Part shown: positions 6,527 to 11,956 of the stretch, piece by piece
Position numbering within the stretch: the first letter of the stretch is position 1
How the letters are laid out: each line of letters opens with the position of its first letter
Notes under the pieces: generated by a model
Databases searched by the model: none
What the model was told of the DNA's origin: nothing
What the model saw: only the letters and a program-made list of their open reading frames with translations
DNA from: Candidatus Aenigmatarchaeota archaeon
Lineage (GTDB): Archaea > Aenigmatarchaeota > Aenigmatarchaeia > PWEA01 > JACRMZ01
Assembly: GCA_016219455.1 (NCBI GenBank)
Contig: JACRMZ010000116.1
Location: 1-11,956, forward strand
Direction: 5' to 3'
DNA: 11,956 nucleotides
Program-made: the position numbers and the translations under genes

Positions 6527-6574
6527 TGGCCTTTGAACACACTGATACGCTAGATGATGCGCAAAGCCTGAAAA
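6527..6574 (+). other. T-loop intron of tRNA-Glu (canonical BHB at 59/60)
   Basis: A 48-base intron. Helix TTCA (6521-6524) pairs with TGAA (6569-6572). Both bulges are AAT (6525-6527 and 6573-6575) and are cut AA/T. The inner helix GGC/GCC (6528-6530/6566-6568) continues as TTTG/CAAA past one bulged C. After splicing the T-loop is TTCAAAT. TTCAAA (6521-6526) could alternatively pair with TTTGAA (6532-6537). Confidence 0.88.
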
Positions 6575-6718
6575 TCCCGGACGGGGCACCAACATCCAAC
6601 TTCAGTTCTCCGTCATCAGTCTTCGGGTAGGAAGAGTGTTTGGCCGAAAGTTGGTATAGAAGACCCAGAATGGGATATACATCAGACGAAGAGACGATTT
6701 CTGAGGCAATTAGATATA
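6572..6718 (+). other. Open N-terminal extension of the integrase frame, reaching into tRNA-Glu
   Basis: The integrase frame is open for 49 codons upstream of ATG 6719, back to a TGA at 6569-6571 inside the T-loop intron. It contains no ATG, GTG or TTG; only a CTG at 6701. The encoded stretch just before the ATG (DPEWDIHQTKRRFLRQLDI) looks like the conserved start of archaeal integrases, where a D-I-h motif and a basic helix precede the N-terminal domain. This suggests coding sequence whose start codon is elsewhere. The same stretch as DNA shows CCAACTT (6596-6602) and AAGTTGG (6648-6654) as an inverted repeat around a CTTC/GAAG hairpin (6621-6634). Confidence 0.55.
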
Positions 6719-7780
6719 ATGGATGAATGGTGCATAACCCAATCTAACAGGGAGAAGATAGAGCGGTTCCTGAAACTGACTCAAATAGAGGGAATAGGGA
6801 TGGTAAGGCGGTCTAAGTATCTCTGGGCCCTTAAAAGGCTCCTTAAAGCCGTCCCGAAAGACTTCGACTCTTTCACAAGGGAAGATTTAGAGGATTTCTT
6901 CTTTTCCATAAAAGAACTCAAACCGCAGACCCAGAGGACTTACTGGTTCTCCACTTCAAAGTTCTATAAGGTAATGAAGCTCGGAGAGATGCCCAAAGAA
7001 CTGAGACCACGATGTCCTTCCAAGTCCTCAAAGCTTCCGGAGGAGCTTCTAACTGAAGAGGAGGTTCAGAAGATGATACAACACGAACCTCAGCTACGTA
7101 ACAAAGCTTTCATAGCCCTTCTCTATGAGAGCGGAATGAGGATAGGCGAGATGCTAACGAGGAAGCTTAAACACGTAGTCTTCGACGATTTAGGAGCAGT
7201 CATAATGGCTGACGGGAAAACAGGCATGAGGAGGATAAGACTGATACAATCGGTTCCTTTACTTGCTTCCTACATCTCTAACCTTCCACATAATGACACG
7301 AATACGTTCCTCTGGATTTCCCTGAACAATTACGAGACTCCCATAGAACACAGAGCAGCCAAGATGCTACTTCACACAGCAGCCAAGAGAGCCGGAATTA
7401 AAAAACATGTCTATCCCCACCTATTCAGGCACACAAGAGCGACCCACATGGCAAAGCATCTTACAGAGCAGCAGCTTAAGGTCTACTTCGGCTGGGCAGG
7501 GGATTCAAGGATGGCCAGCATCTATGTTCATTTAAGCGGTAAAGACATAGACAACGCCGTTCTCGGACTCTACGGCCTGAAACCGAAGGTATCCCAAGAT
7601 GATAACCCCAAACCAAAGATGTGCCTACGATGCTCCACGAATAATAGCCCATCGGCAAAACTCTGCGGTAAATGCGGAATGGTCTTAGATATCCGGGAAG
7701 CGATAGGAGTGACGGATAACGAATCCCACAAATTCGAGGATTTCATGAAGGAGATGTATGAGAAATGGAGGGGGAGATGA
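6719..7780 (+). CDS. Archaeal tyrosine recombinase (integrase) with C-terminal zinc ribbon
   Basis: 353 residues from ATG 6719. It has an N-terminal SAM-like DNA-binding domain (about 10-90) and a catalytic domain with R141 (YESGMRIGEM), K167 (DGKTGMRR), H234-x2-R237 (PHLFRHTR), W259 (YFGWAG) and nucleophile Y269 (ASIYVHLS). A CxxC...CxxC zinc ribbon follows (C302, C305, C316, C319), then an acidic tail. All catalytic residues are present. It lies downstream of tRNA-Glu in the same direction, the usual position for an integrase at its att site. TGAGG at 6702-6706 could serve ATG 6719, but the frame is open upstream and the true N-terminus probably lies there. It may be the C-terminal piece of an integrase split by integration. 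Confidence 0.9.
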   Translation: MDEWCITQSNREKIERFLKLTQIEGIGMVRRSKYLWALKRLLKAVPKDFDSFTREDLEDFFFSIKELKPQTQRTYWFSTSKFYKVMKLGEMPKELRPRCPSKSSKLPEELLTEEEVQKMIQHEPQLRNKAFIALLYESGMRIGEMLTRKLKHVVFDDLGAVIMADGKTGMRRIRLIQSVPLLASYISNLPHNDTNTFLWISLNNYETPIEHRAAKMLLHTAAKRAGIKKHVYPHLFRHTRATHMAKHLTEQQLKVYFGWAGDSRMASIYVHLSGKDIDNAVLGLYGLKPKVSQDDNPKPKMCLRCSTNNSPSAKLCGKCGMVLDIREAIGVTDNESHKFEDFMKEMYEKWRGR

Positions 7781-7787
7781 TGAAGAC

Positions 7788-7943
7788 ATGGTAAAGAGGG
7801 TCGGTCTGACGGTCTTCAGCGTCAATAGTAAAGAGGTCAAAGAGGCAATAAGGCGATTACAAGAGCCACTTGAAGAAGAAGCGGAGGACACGACGCTGAG
7901 ATTCAAGGACATAGACATAACACTACCCTTGAAAGATGTGTAG
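7788..7943 (+). CDS. Small acidic hypothetical protein
   Basis: A 51-residue protein, MVKRVGL..., following the integrase by 7 bases. GGAGGGGGAG at 7767-7776, inside the integrase end, can act as Shine-Dalgarno. An in-frame ATG at 7758 inside the integrase is an alternative. The protein is charged, with a predicted helix (KEVKEAIRRLQEPLEEEAED) and no Cys or TM segment. No family is recognised. Its position suggests co-expression with the integrase, as for small recombination or copy-control proteins, but that is a guess. It ends one base before the stop codon of the convergent membrane-protein gene. Confidence 0.5.
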   Translation: MVKRVGLTVFSVNSKEVKEAIRRLQEPLEEEAEDTTLRFKDIDITLPLKDV

Positions 7944-7944
7944 A

Positions 7945-9369
7945 CTAACAAGATAACTTAAATGACGCATTTATGCTGATTGGTTTCTCTGCTCGAATAA
8001 ATTGTGCCCTAATTGAATTATCTGAAATGTATAGTCTCATCGTAAATATATCCTTCCTTAAACGCTTGTCTAAAATGTCGAACTCACAGGACTGTTTACT
8101 GCAGCCATGGCTTCTCTCTATTACATCCCCTTCTTTTGCGAAATTTGTATCGATATTGACAAAGGAACAATCAGACTTATTGATAATATTCCTACTCTCC
8201 AAGTTAAACAATACGTATTCCTCGTGTATTATTGGCAAGTCTAGACCATTTGTTATGTTAAACGCGATATTGCACTCGTTTGAATTACATACATCCGCAA
8301 ATGCAGAGTTGTCACTATAACTATAATTCAGGTAGCTTGTATTCCTTTTTACATAGCCTTCTAATATAACTCCTGTAACCCCATTGTTTACGATACCTCC
8401 CCTTTCAAATCTTAATGCTACTAAGCCTGCTGCGGGCCTAAACACACTTGTAAAACCGAGCTTTTCTGACTTCTCCGAAAACTTTTCAATGTTATCAAAA
8501 CCACTTATTAGCGTTTCAGAACGCCCTTTATCCGACATATTTGCGATTATAGCAAATCCGTTGGACGCATAACCGCTGGTTTCAATGGCGTGTCTTTTAT
8601 AAGAAATAGGTATGACCAATGGCGGTGTCTTCCAAGAAGAGATGTCTTTCAAGGAAACGGGAACACTGATTTTCACATATGCTGTCCCAGCACGGAAGTC
8701 GGGAGCATAGAGCCGATATTCTTCCTCTATAGGGTCGTCATATTTAACAGACGCTTTTCCTATAAAACCTGCCACTGAGAACACCAAAAATACTAAAACT
8801 ATGTAAACCCACAGCTCCTTTGTCAAAATGTCATTTTTCCTAATTCCAAAAATGCCTTGTGAAGTGCCATGGATGATAACGGCTGAAAGTGCGACAATGA
8901 TGAGAATTAGAAGCAGCATCCCCGTTAGTTCATATTCGACAAGTTGAAATATGTCCTTTATGAATATTCCCATAAATCCAACTATTGCCAAGACCGAATA
9001 TTGGAAAAGTTTGATAAGCACATTTTTTAAGTCTGCCTTATCGACCGTTTTGCTCCTATAATTTATGATGAACGCCCACATTACATATAAGACAGCAGCC
9101 GCTACAAGATTTGGTGTTTGTTCAACAACCGGATTAATGTTTATGGTTAATTGTAAAATACCGCCGACTAAAAGCATTACAGAAATACCCACGACAAAGA
9201 AAACAGTCAAAATTAAGGAAATCCCTAATATGTCAAAAATGCCATCTATGTCATTTGGGTATAGTTTTTTATTTCCCAAGAACTTCGACCAAACAAAAAA
9301 CGAGAAAATTATAATAATGGTTAGGAAAAATGGCAAATTAATACCGGGGACATTGAAAACCTCTACCAT
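7945..9369 (-). CDS. Six-TM protein with large Cys-containing C-terminal domain, unknown function
   Basis: 474 residues. Six hydrophobic segments are seen at about 11-29, 49-73, 87-104, 122-139, 148-167 and 187-205, followed by about 270 mostly polar, beta-rich residues with six cysteines in the last third and several N-x-S/T sites. The Cys number and sequons suggest the C-terminal domain is outside the cell, although six segments would then need the N-terminus outside too. No family is recognised. The coding sequence is clearly more AT-rich than the chromosome part of the window, pointing to acquired DNA. It lies downstream of the HEPN gene on the same strand but has its own TATA box, so it may be a partner or a separate gene. 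It is not a transporter or channel that can be named. Confidence 0.75.
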   Translation of the reverse strand: MVEVFNVPGINLPFFLTIIIIFSFFVWSKFLGNKKLYPNDIDGIFDILGISLILTVFFVVGISVMLLVGGILQLTININPVVEQTPNLVAAAVLYVMWAFIINYRSKTVDKADLKNVLIKLFQYSVLAIVGFMGIFIKDIFQLVEYELTGMLLLILIIVALSAVIIHGTSQGIFGIRKNDILTKELWVYIVLVFLVFSVAGFIGKASVKYDDPIEEEYRLYAPDFRAGTAYVKISVPVSLKDISSWKTPPLVIPISYKRHAIETSGYASNGFAIIANMSDKGRSETLISGFDNIEKFSEKSEKLGFTSVFRPAAGLVALRFERGGIVNNGVTGVILEGYVKRNTSYLNYSYSDNSAFADVCNSNECNIAFNITNGLDLPIIHEEYVLFNLESRNIINKSDCSFVNIDTNFAKEGDVIERSHGCSKQSCEFDILDKRLRKDIFTMRLYISDNSIRAQFIRAEKPISINASFKLSC

Positions 9370-9390
9370 GATTTTTTATACCCAATGTGT

Positions 9391-9396
9391 TTTAAA
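9391..9396 (-). promoter_or_regulatory. TATA box of the six-TM gene
   Basis: TTTAAA within GATTTAAAAC on the minus strand, centred about 24-25 bases before the ATG at 9369; a leaderless arrangement. The remaining gap to 9467 shows nothing else. Confidence 0.55.
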
Positions 9397-9467
9397 TCTT
9401 CTCAAAAATCACTTCTTATCCACCAGAACCCCCCTTAGGCACTTTGGACTTTCTTATCACTACTCCA

Positions 9468-10781
9468 TTAACCAACGATAAGACTGTTGTAAAAGTCTTC
9501 TCTGTTGAATTTGTTTCTTGTTCTACTAATTTCTACTATAAGTATTGTCAACGATGTGTATAAACACCATATAAGGAAGTGGGATACGTCCATTCCATAT
9601 TTTTTTGTAAATTCTTTTTGCTCTTTTGCAACATCACCTCCATGGACTATTTGACTTCTTATATTATATGACGTTTTTAGCATTTCAAAAAGCCTCCTAG
9701 ATTTTAGTCCCTCCCCATTATCATAGATAGGCATTTCTTCTAAAAGCAGTGCAGCTCTTGTGCTTATCTTATATGACAATTCGCCAGAAGACTCGACGAA
9801 AAGAGCCTCAATGCCAATCATAGAATCTATTATAATGTCATCGATTAAGGTTCTTTCAAACAGCCTATCAAGACGTCTTACAGCTATGTCAACAAAGGCG
9901 TGCTTCTTAGTTATTTCAGAAAATCTCTTCCAAAATCTTTGGAAGTTCCTCCAGCCCTTCTTGTGTAATAGTTGTATGTTTCCTCTGGCTATTCGCGTGG
10001 GCTCAATGTAGGAAAATCCGAATGATTCCTTTGCAAATCCTGCTTTGTAAGCATAATGTATTTTACAGTCTATAGATGCCAAAGAACCATCAAATAGACG
10101 AAGAGCCGTTATAGCTCGTTTATGCTCATCAATTACCCCCATTACACTGATTCCACTACCATCAACAAGTTGATAGGCGTCAGTAACTACTGCAAATCTA
10201 AGCTTTTCTGGATTAGAACGCACAAAATCCCCAAAGTGGCCGCTTTCTTTAAAAAGTTCTTCTAATTCATTAATTGTAAGTCTTCTTATTGAAAGGTTAT
10301 CGAAAAGTTTCATTTTATCATACTTTCCCTCAAGGCCAATTATGGGCGTCAAAACACATACTTTAAATCGTCGCTCTTTCAGATATCTATCAATTTCATT
10401 TGAAAATCTTATAAAGTCCCTCTTTTTTAACGTCAATGTTCGTGTCTGTTTGAGAAATTCAGAAAGCGGGTTAAGAACAAAATCCCATATAAGTGTCCAT
10501 TCATTCACAGGCCCCTTATAGATTGCCGCGATGTCGGCATGTTCTTTAAGAAAATTAATTAGATTCTTAAATTCCATGAGATTAGAAAGTTCTTTATGAT
10601 ATTTAGACGGAAGTGTATCGTAGCGTATCCGTTTGATATGAGACCTTTTTGGAACTCCGTTTTTGTCTATACTTATTGTTTCTATTTCTTGGGTGGAAGT
10701 GAGCTCCGCATCTCTGCTATTTTGTAATAGCTTTGATGCTGTCTTAAAAAAATCGTAGTAAAAGTCTATTAGCGTTCTCAT
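9468..10781 (-). CDS. Protein with C-terminal Apea-like HEPN domain (putative RNase)
   Basis: 437 residues with no TM segment. The C-terminal 120 or so residues form a helical HEPN-type domain: a helix with DSMIGIEALF (about 318-327), then YNIRSQIVHGG, giving R375-x4-H380. This RxxxxH signature and the Y-x-I-R-S-x-I-V-H-G context are typical of the Apea-like HEPN family. HEPN domains with RxxxxH are usually metal-independent RNases in toxin-antitoxin, CRISPR and anti-phage systems, so a defence or toxin role is a reasonable inference. The N-terminal 300 residues are not recognised and may sense a trigger. The gene is AT-rich like the six-TM gene behind it, inside a probable integrated element. 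Confidence 0.72.
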   Translation of the reverse strand: MRTLIDFYYDFFKTASKLLQNSRDAELTSTQEIETISIDKNGVPKRSHIKRIRYDTLPSKYHKELSNLMEFKNLINFLKEHADIAAIYKGPVNEWTLIWDFVLNPLSEFLKQTRTLTLKKRDFIRFSNEIDRYLKERRFKVCVLTPIIGLEGKYDKMKLFDNLSIRRLTINELEELFKESGHFGDFVRSNPEKLRFAVVTDAYQLVDGSGISVMGVIDEHKRAITALRLFDGSLASIDCKIHYAYKAGFAKESFGFSYIEPTRIARGNIQLLHKKGWRNFQRFWKRFSEITKKHAFVDIAVRRLDRLFERTLIDDIIIDSMIGIEALFVESSGELSYKISTRAALLLEEMPIYDNGEGLKSRRLFEMLKTSYNIRSQIVHGGDVAKEQKEFTKKYGMDVSHFLIWCLYTSLTILIVEISRTRNKFNREDFYNSLIVG

Positions 10782-10800
10782 CGGTTTTATTTCTCTTTAA

Positions 10801-10808
10801 AATATATA
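10801..10808 (-). promoter_or_regulatory. TATA box of the HEPN gene
   Basis: The minus strand reads TATATATTTTAAAG just upstream; AATATATA at 10801-10808 is centred about 24 bases before the ATG at 10781. The gene thus has its own promoter even though the regulator gene ends only 49 bases upstream. Confidence 0.55.
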
Positions 10809-10830
10809 GCTTGATTGGATGTGTGGGGGG

Positions 10831-11100
10831 CTATTCATCAATTTTTTGGACCTTCTCGAATATCTCTTTTCCTCTCTCCGTGGGGGCATACAAAACGATG
10901 GTCTTCCTCTTTATCTTGGAAGTCGTTGAGGCTATAAGCCCCGCCTCTTCGAGCCTCCTTATTTTCTCTGTCCGTGTCCTCTCGTTCTTGCAGGCAGGAG
11001 CGAGGTCGCTAAACCTCTTCGGAGACTCATATAGAGCCGAAAGTATGGAAAAGACGTATGGCTGCCCCAATAACTCAAGCGTCCTTTGAACATTACCCAT
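10831..11100 (-). CDS. Winged helix-turn-helix transcriptional regulator
   Basis: An 89-residue single-domain DNA-binding protein with the ArsR/HxlR-like layout: helix LLGQPYVFSILSALYE, helix RFSDLAPAC, recognition helix ERTRTEKIRRLEEAGLI (about 39-55), then a wing IKRKTIVLYAPTERG and a last helix. Only one Cys, so no thiol metal site. It probably binds as a dimer. It is divergent from the lipoprotein gene, and two identical 10-base sequences lie in the space between, the likely operator. It is also followed by the HEPN gene on the same strand, so it could control either side. The ATG at 11100 has no strong TATA box upstream. Confidence 0.8.
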   Translation of the reverse strand: MGNVQRTLELLGQPYVFSILSALYESPKRFSDLAPACKNERTRTEKIRRLEEAGLIASTTSKIKRKTIVLYAPTERGKEIFEKVQKIDE

Positions 11101-11145
11101 ATATAGTAAGCTGTATGGTCACGTAGAAGCCAATTTTCGATACAG

Positions 11146-11175
11146 AAGTAAAGCTAACTATACTAAAGTAAAGCT
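11146..11175. promoter_or_regulatory. Two direct repeats AAGTAAAGCT, 20 bases apart (probable operator)
   Basis: AAGTAAAGCT occurs at 11146-11155 and 11166-11175, exactly two helical turns apart, with a degenerate third copy AGTAAGCT at 11105-11112. The second copy runs into the TATA element of the lipoprotein gene, so a bound protein would block that promoter. Confidence 0.6.
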
Positions 11176-11182
11176 TTTTATT
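11175..11182 (+). promoter_or_regulatory. TATA box of the lipoprotein gene
   Basis: TTTTTATT, centred about 25 bases before the ATG at 11204; it adjoins the second AAGTAAAGCT repeat. Confidence 0.55.
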
Positions 11183-11203
11183 ACGGCTCAAGGAATACTT
11201 ATT

Positions 11204-11743
11204 ATGAGACTTCTGTTAGGGGCTTTCTCTATTCTAGCCATACTTTTTATCGCTGGCTGTGCGGGCCAAGTAGACCTCAGCAAACTCTCCGAGCAGGATG
11301 TTCAAAGGTTAGCAAAAAGCCTTTCGGCAGAGGACGTAGACAAGCTGGTGGCCTGCAAGCCCCCCTACATGAGGTTCGCCACGAGCTGCTGCCTTGACAA
11401 GAATAGTAATAAAATCTGCGATAACGATGAAGTTGCAATAAGCACAGTTCCCATCACGCCACCCCTTGAAGTTACAACAACGACAGAGACTTCCACTACG
11501 ACAACATCAACGACGACCTCGACAACAATAGCAAAGAAATACAAGACAGAGGCGTTTGCTACATACCCTGATAGCAACAATAGAAACCAACCGACCCACC
11601 AGCTTATGGAAACGTATTGCATATCTTCCTGCTCAGAAAAGAGTGGTTCATTGGCAAGCATGGCTTACGAGCCCATCGTCCTTCCGGGCTATCAGTTTAT
11701 TTTACATTGGTGTAACTGCGTAAAGCAAGTTCCAACAGAGTGA
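11204..11743 (+). CDS. Secreted lipoprotein with Cys-rich DxNxN motif and Thr-rich linker
   Basis: 179 residues. A signal peptide with hydrophobic core ends in the lipobox IAGC (C19), so the protein would be lipid-anchored outside the membrane. A predicted helical segment (22-50) precedes CKPPYMRFATSCCLDKNSNK and ICDNDE (C51, C62, C63, C72), a motif seen in many archaeal exported proteins whose Asp/Asn spacing suggests a metal-binding loop. A tract of nearly pure Thr/Ser (91-108) follows, probably glycosylated, then a C-terminal domain with four Cys (139, 143, 170, 172). Even Cys numbers fit disulfides. The gene is divergent from the wHTH regulator. No function can be named. Confidence 0.78.
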   Translation: MRLLLGAFSILAILFIAGCAGQVDLSKLSEQDVQRLAKSLSAEDVDKLVACKPPYMRFATSCCLDKNSNKICDNDEVAISTVPITPPLEVTTTTETSTTTTSTTTSTTIAKKYKTEAFATYPDSNNRNQPTHQLMETYCISSCSEKSGSLASMAYEPIVLPGYQFILHWCNCVKQVPTE

Positions 11744-11747
11744 TGAT

Positions 11748-11956
11748 ATGAGCCTACGAGGGATATTGTGGAAAAAGTCGAACGACGACTCAGATAAGAA
11801 GAGCAATGCAAAGCCCACAGAAGGACAGAAAGAAAGCTGCAAATGGTGCGGCAAAGAGACACGCAATGAAGAGGTTTTTTGTTCTAAATGTGGAAGAAAG
11901 CTGAGAGGAGCGGACAATGATAGAGACGTATTAAAATGTCCCAAATGCGGCTCTAA
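11748..11956 (+). CDS. Zinc-ribbon protein (3' end cut by window edge)
   Basis: The frame opens at ATG 11748, four bases after the lipoprotein stop, with GAGTGATG just upstream as a possible Shine-Dalgarno, and stays open for 69 codons to the window end. A basic start (MSLRGILWKK) and polar linker lead to a double CxxC ribbon (C31, C34, C45, C48) and the beginning of another (C64, C67, KCPKCGS). It resembles archaeal proteins with repeated zinc ribbons followed by other domains; what follows is out of view. It is probably co-transcribed with the lipoprotein. Confidence 0.7.
   Translation, partial: MSLRGILWKKSNDDSDKKSNAKPTEGQKESCKWCGKETRNEEVFCSKCGRKLRGADNDRDVLKCPKCGS

Larger units (their letters stand above)
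6384..6591 (+). tRNA. tRNA-Glu(TTC) with two introns (37/38 and 59/60)
   Basis: Acceptor GCCCCGT (6384-6390) pairs fully with ACGGGGC (6581-6587). D stem 6393-6396 with GGAT 6408-6411; anticodon stem CCGGC (6413-6417) with GTCGG (6507-6511); anticodon TTC 6420-6422. T stem CCGGG (6516-6520) pairs with CCCGG (6576-6580), but 48 extra bases sit between them. Removing 6424-6505 and 6527-6574 gives a regular 75-base tRNA with a CTTTCGA anticodon loop, four-base variable loop TGAC and T-loop TTCAAAT, then A6588 and encoded CCA. The D-loop and the CCGGCC segment are like archaeal tRNA-Glu. A scanner allowing one canonical intron may miss this gene. Confidence 0.92.

Noticed and set aside
6527-6574. 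CTGA and ATGATG boxes in the T-loop intron as a C/D-box guide RNA
   Set aside because: CTGA (6542-6545), ATGATG (6554-6559) and CTGA (6568-6571) look like D', C' and D boxes, but no proper first C box or terminal stem is present, and the last CTGA is explained by the BHB helix.
6670-6726. 18-codon ORF from ATG 6670 overlapping the integrase start
   Set aside because: It has no Shine-Dalgarno or promoter, and the same bases in the integrase frame give a more convincing integrase N-terminal sequence.
6592-11956. Second copy of the tRNA-Glu 3' end as attR
   Set aside because: No repeat of the acceptor strand with CCA or of the T-stem was found downstream, so the other end of the element is not claimed within this window.
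1-11956. CRISPR array or insertion sequence
   Set aside because: No regularly spaced repeats with spacers, no transposase, and no terminal inverted repeats with target duplications were seen.

Overview
The window reads as archaeal chromosome. The evidence is two tRNA genes interrupted by introns with bulge-helix-bulge (BHB) splice structures, AT-rich TATA elements 24-29 bases upstream of start codons or tRNA 5' ends (leaderless transcripts), ATGA gene overlaps, and an archaeal-type integrase with a C-terminal zinc ribbon. The CC-rich secreted-protein motif, Thr-rich lipoprotein linker and small genes would suit a DPANN-type archaeon (Micrarchaeota- or Diapherotrites-like), but that placement is a guess.

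Positions 1-6591 look like resident chromosome of moderate GC. In order they hold: the 3' part of an AMP-forming acetyl-CoA synthetase; a minus-strand membrane protein of the MscS/TM-helix type with its own promoter; a minus-strand pair of sugar-phosphate isomerase-like TIM barrel and VanZ-like protein (ATGA overlap); a DEDDh exonuclease; tRNA-Pro(GGG) with an 88-base intron; an (alpha/alpha)6-barrel glycosidase-like protein; a minus-strand pair of one-TM small protein and four-CxxC zinc protein; two tandem low-molecular-weight phosphatases (ATGA overlap); and tRNA-Glu(TTC) with two introns, one in the anticodon loop and one in the T-loop.

From about 6592 to the window end the content looks like an integrated element. 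A tyrosine recombinase lies directly downstream of tRNA-Glu. Its reading frame stays open backwards through the tRNA 3' end without a usual start codon, as expected for an integrase gene split by its own integration. Behind it come a small ORF and a visibly AT-rich block on the minus strand: a six-TM protein with a Cys-containing ectodomain, a protein ending in an Apea-like HEPN domain (R-x4-H), and a winged-helix regulator. Divergent to the regulator are a lipoprotein and a zinc-ribbon protein that runs off the end. No second att copy is visible, so the far end of the element would be outside the window.

The main points of interest are the doubly interrupted tRNA-Glu used as a probable integration target, the apparently split integrase, the unannotated HEPN/six-TM cargo with possible defence function, a hairpin shared by the tRNA-Glu intron and the region after tRNA-Pro, and a near-palindromic TATA element exactly midway between two divergent start codons.
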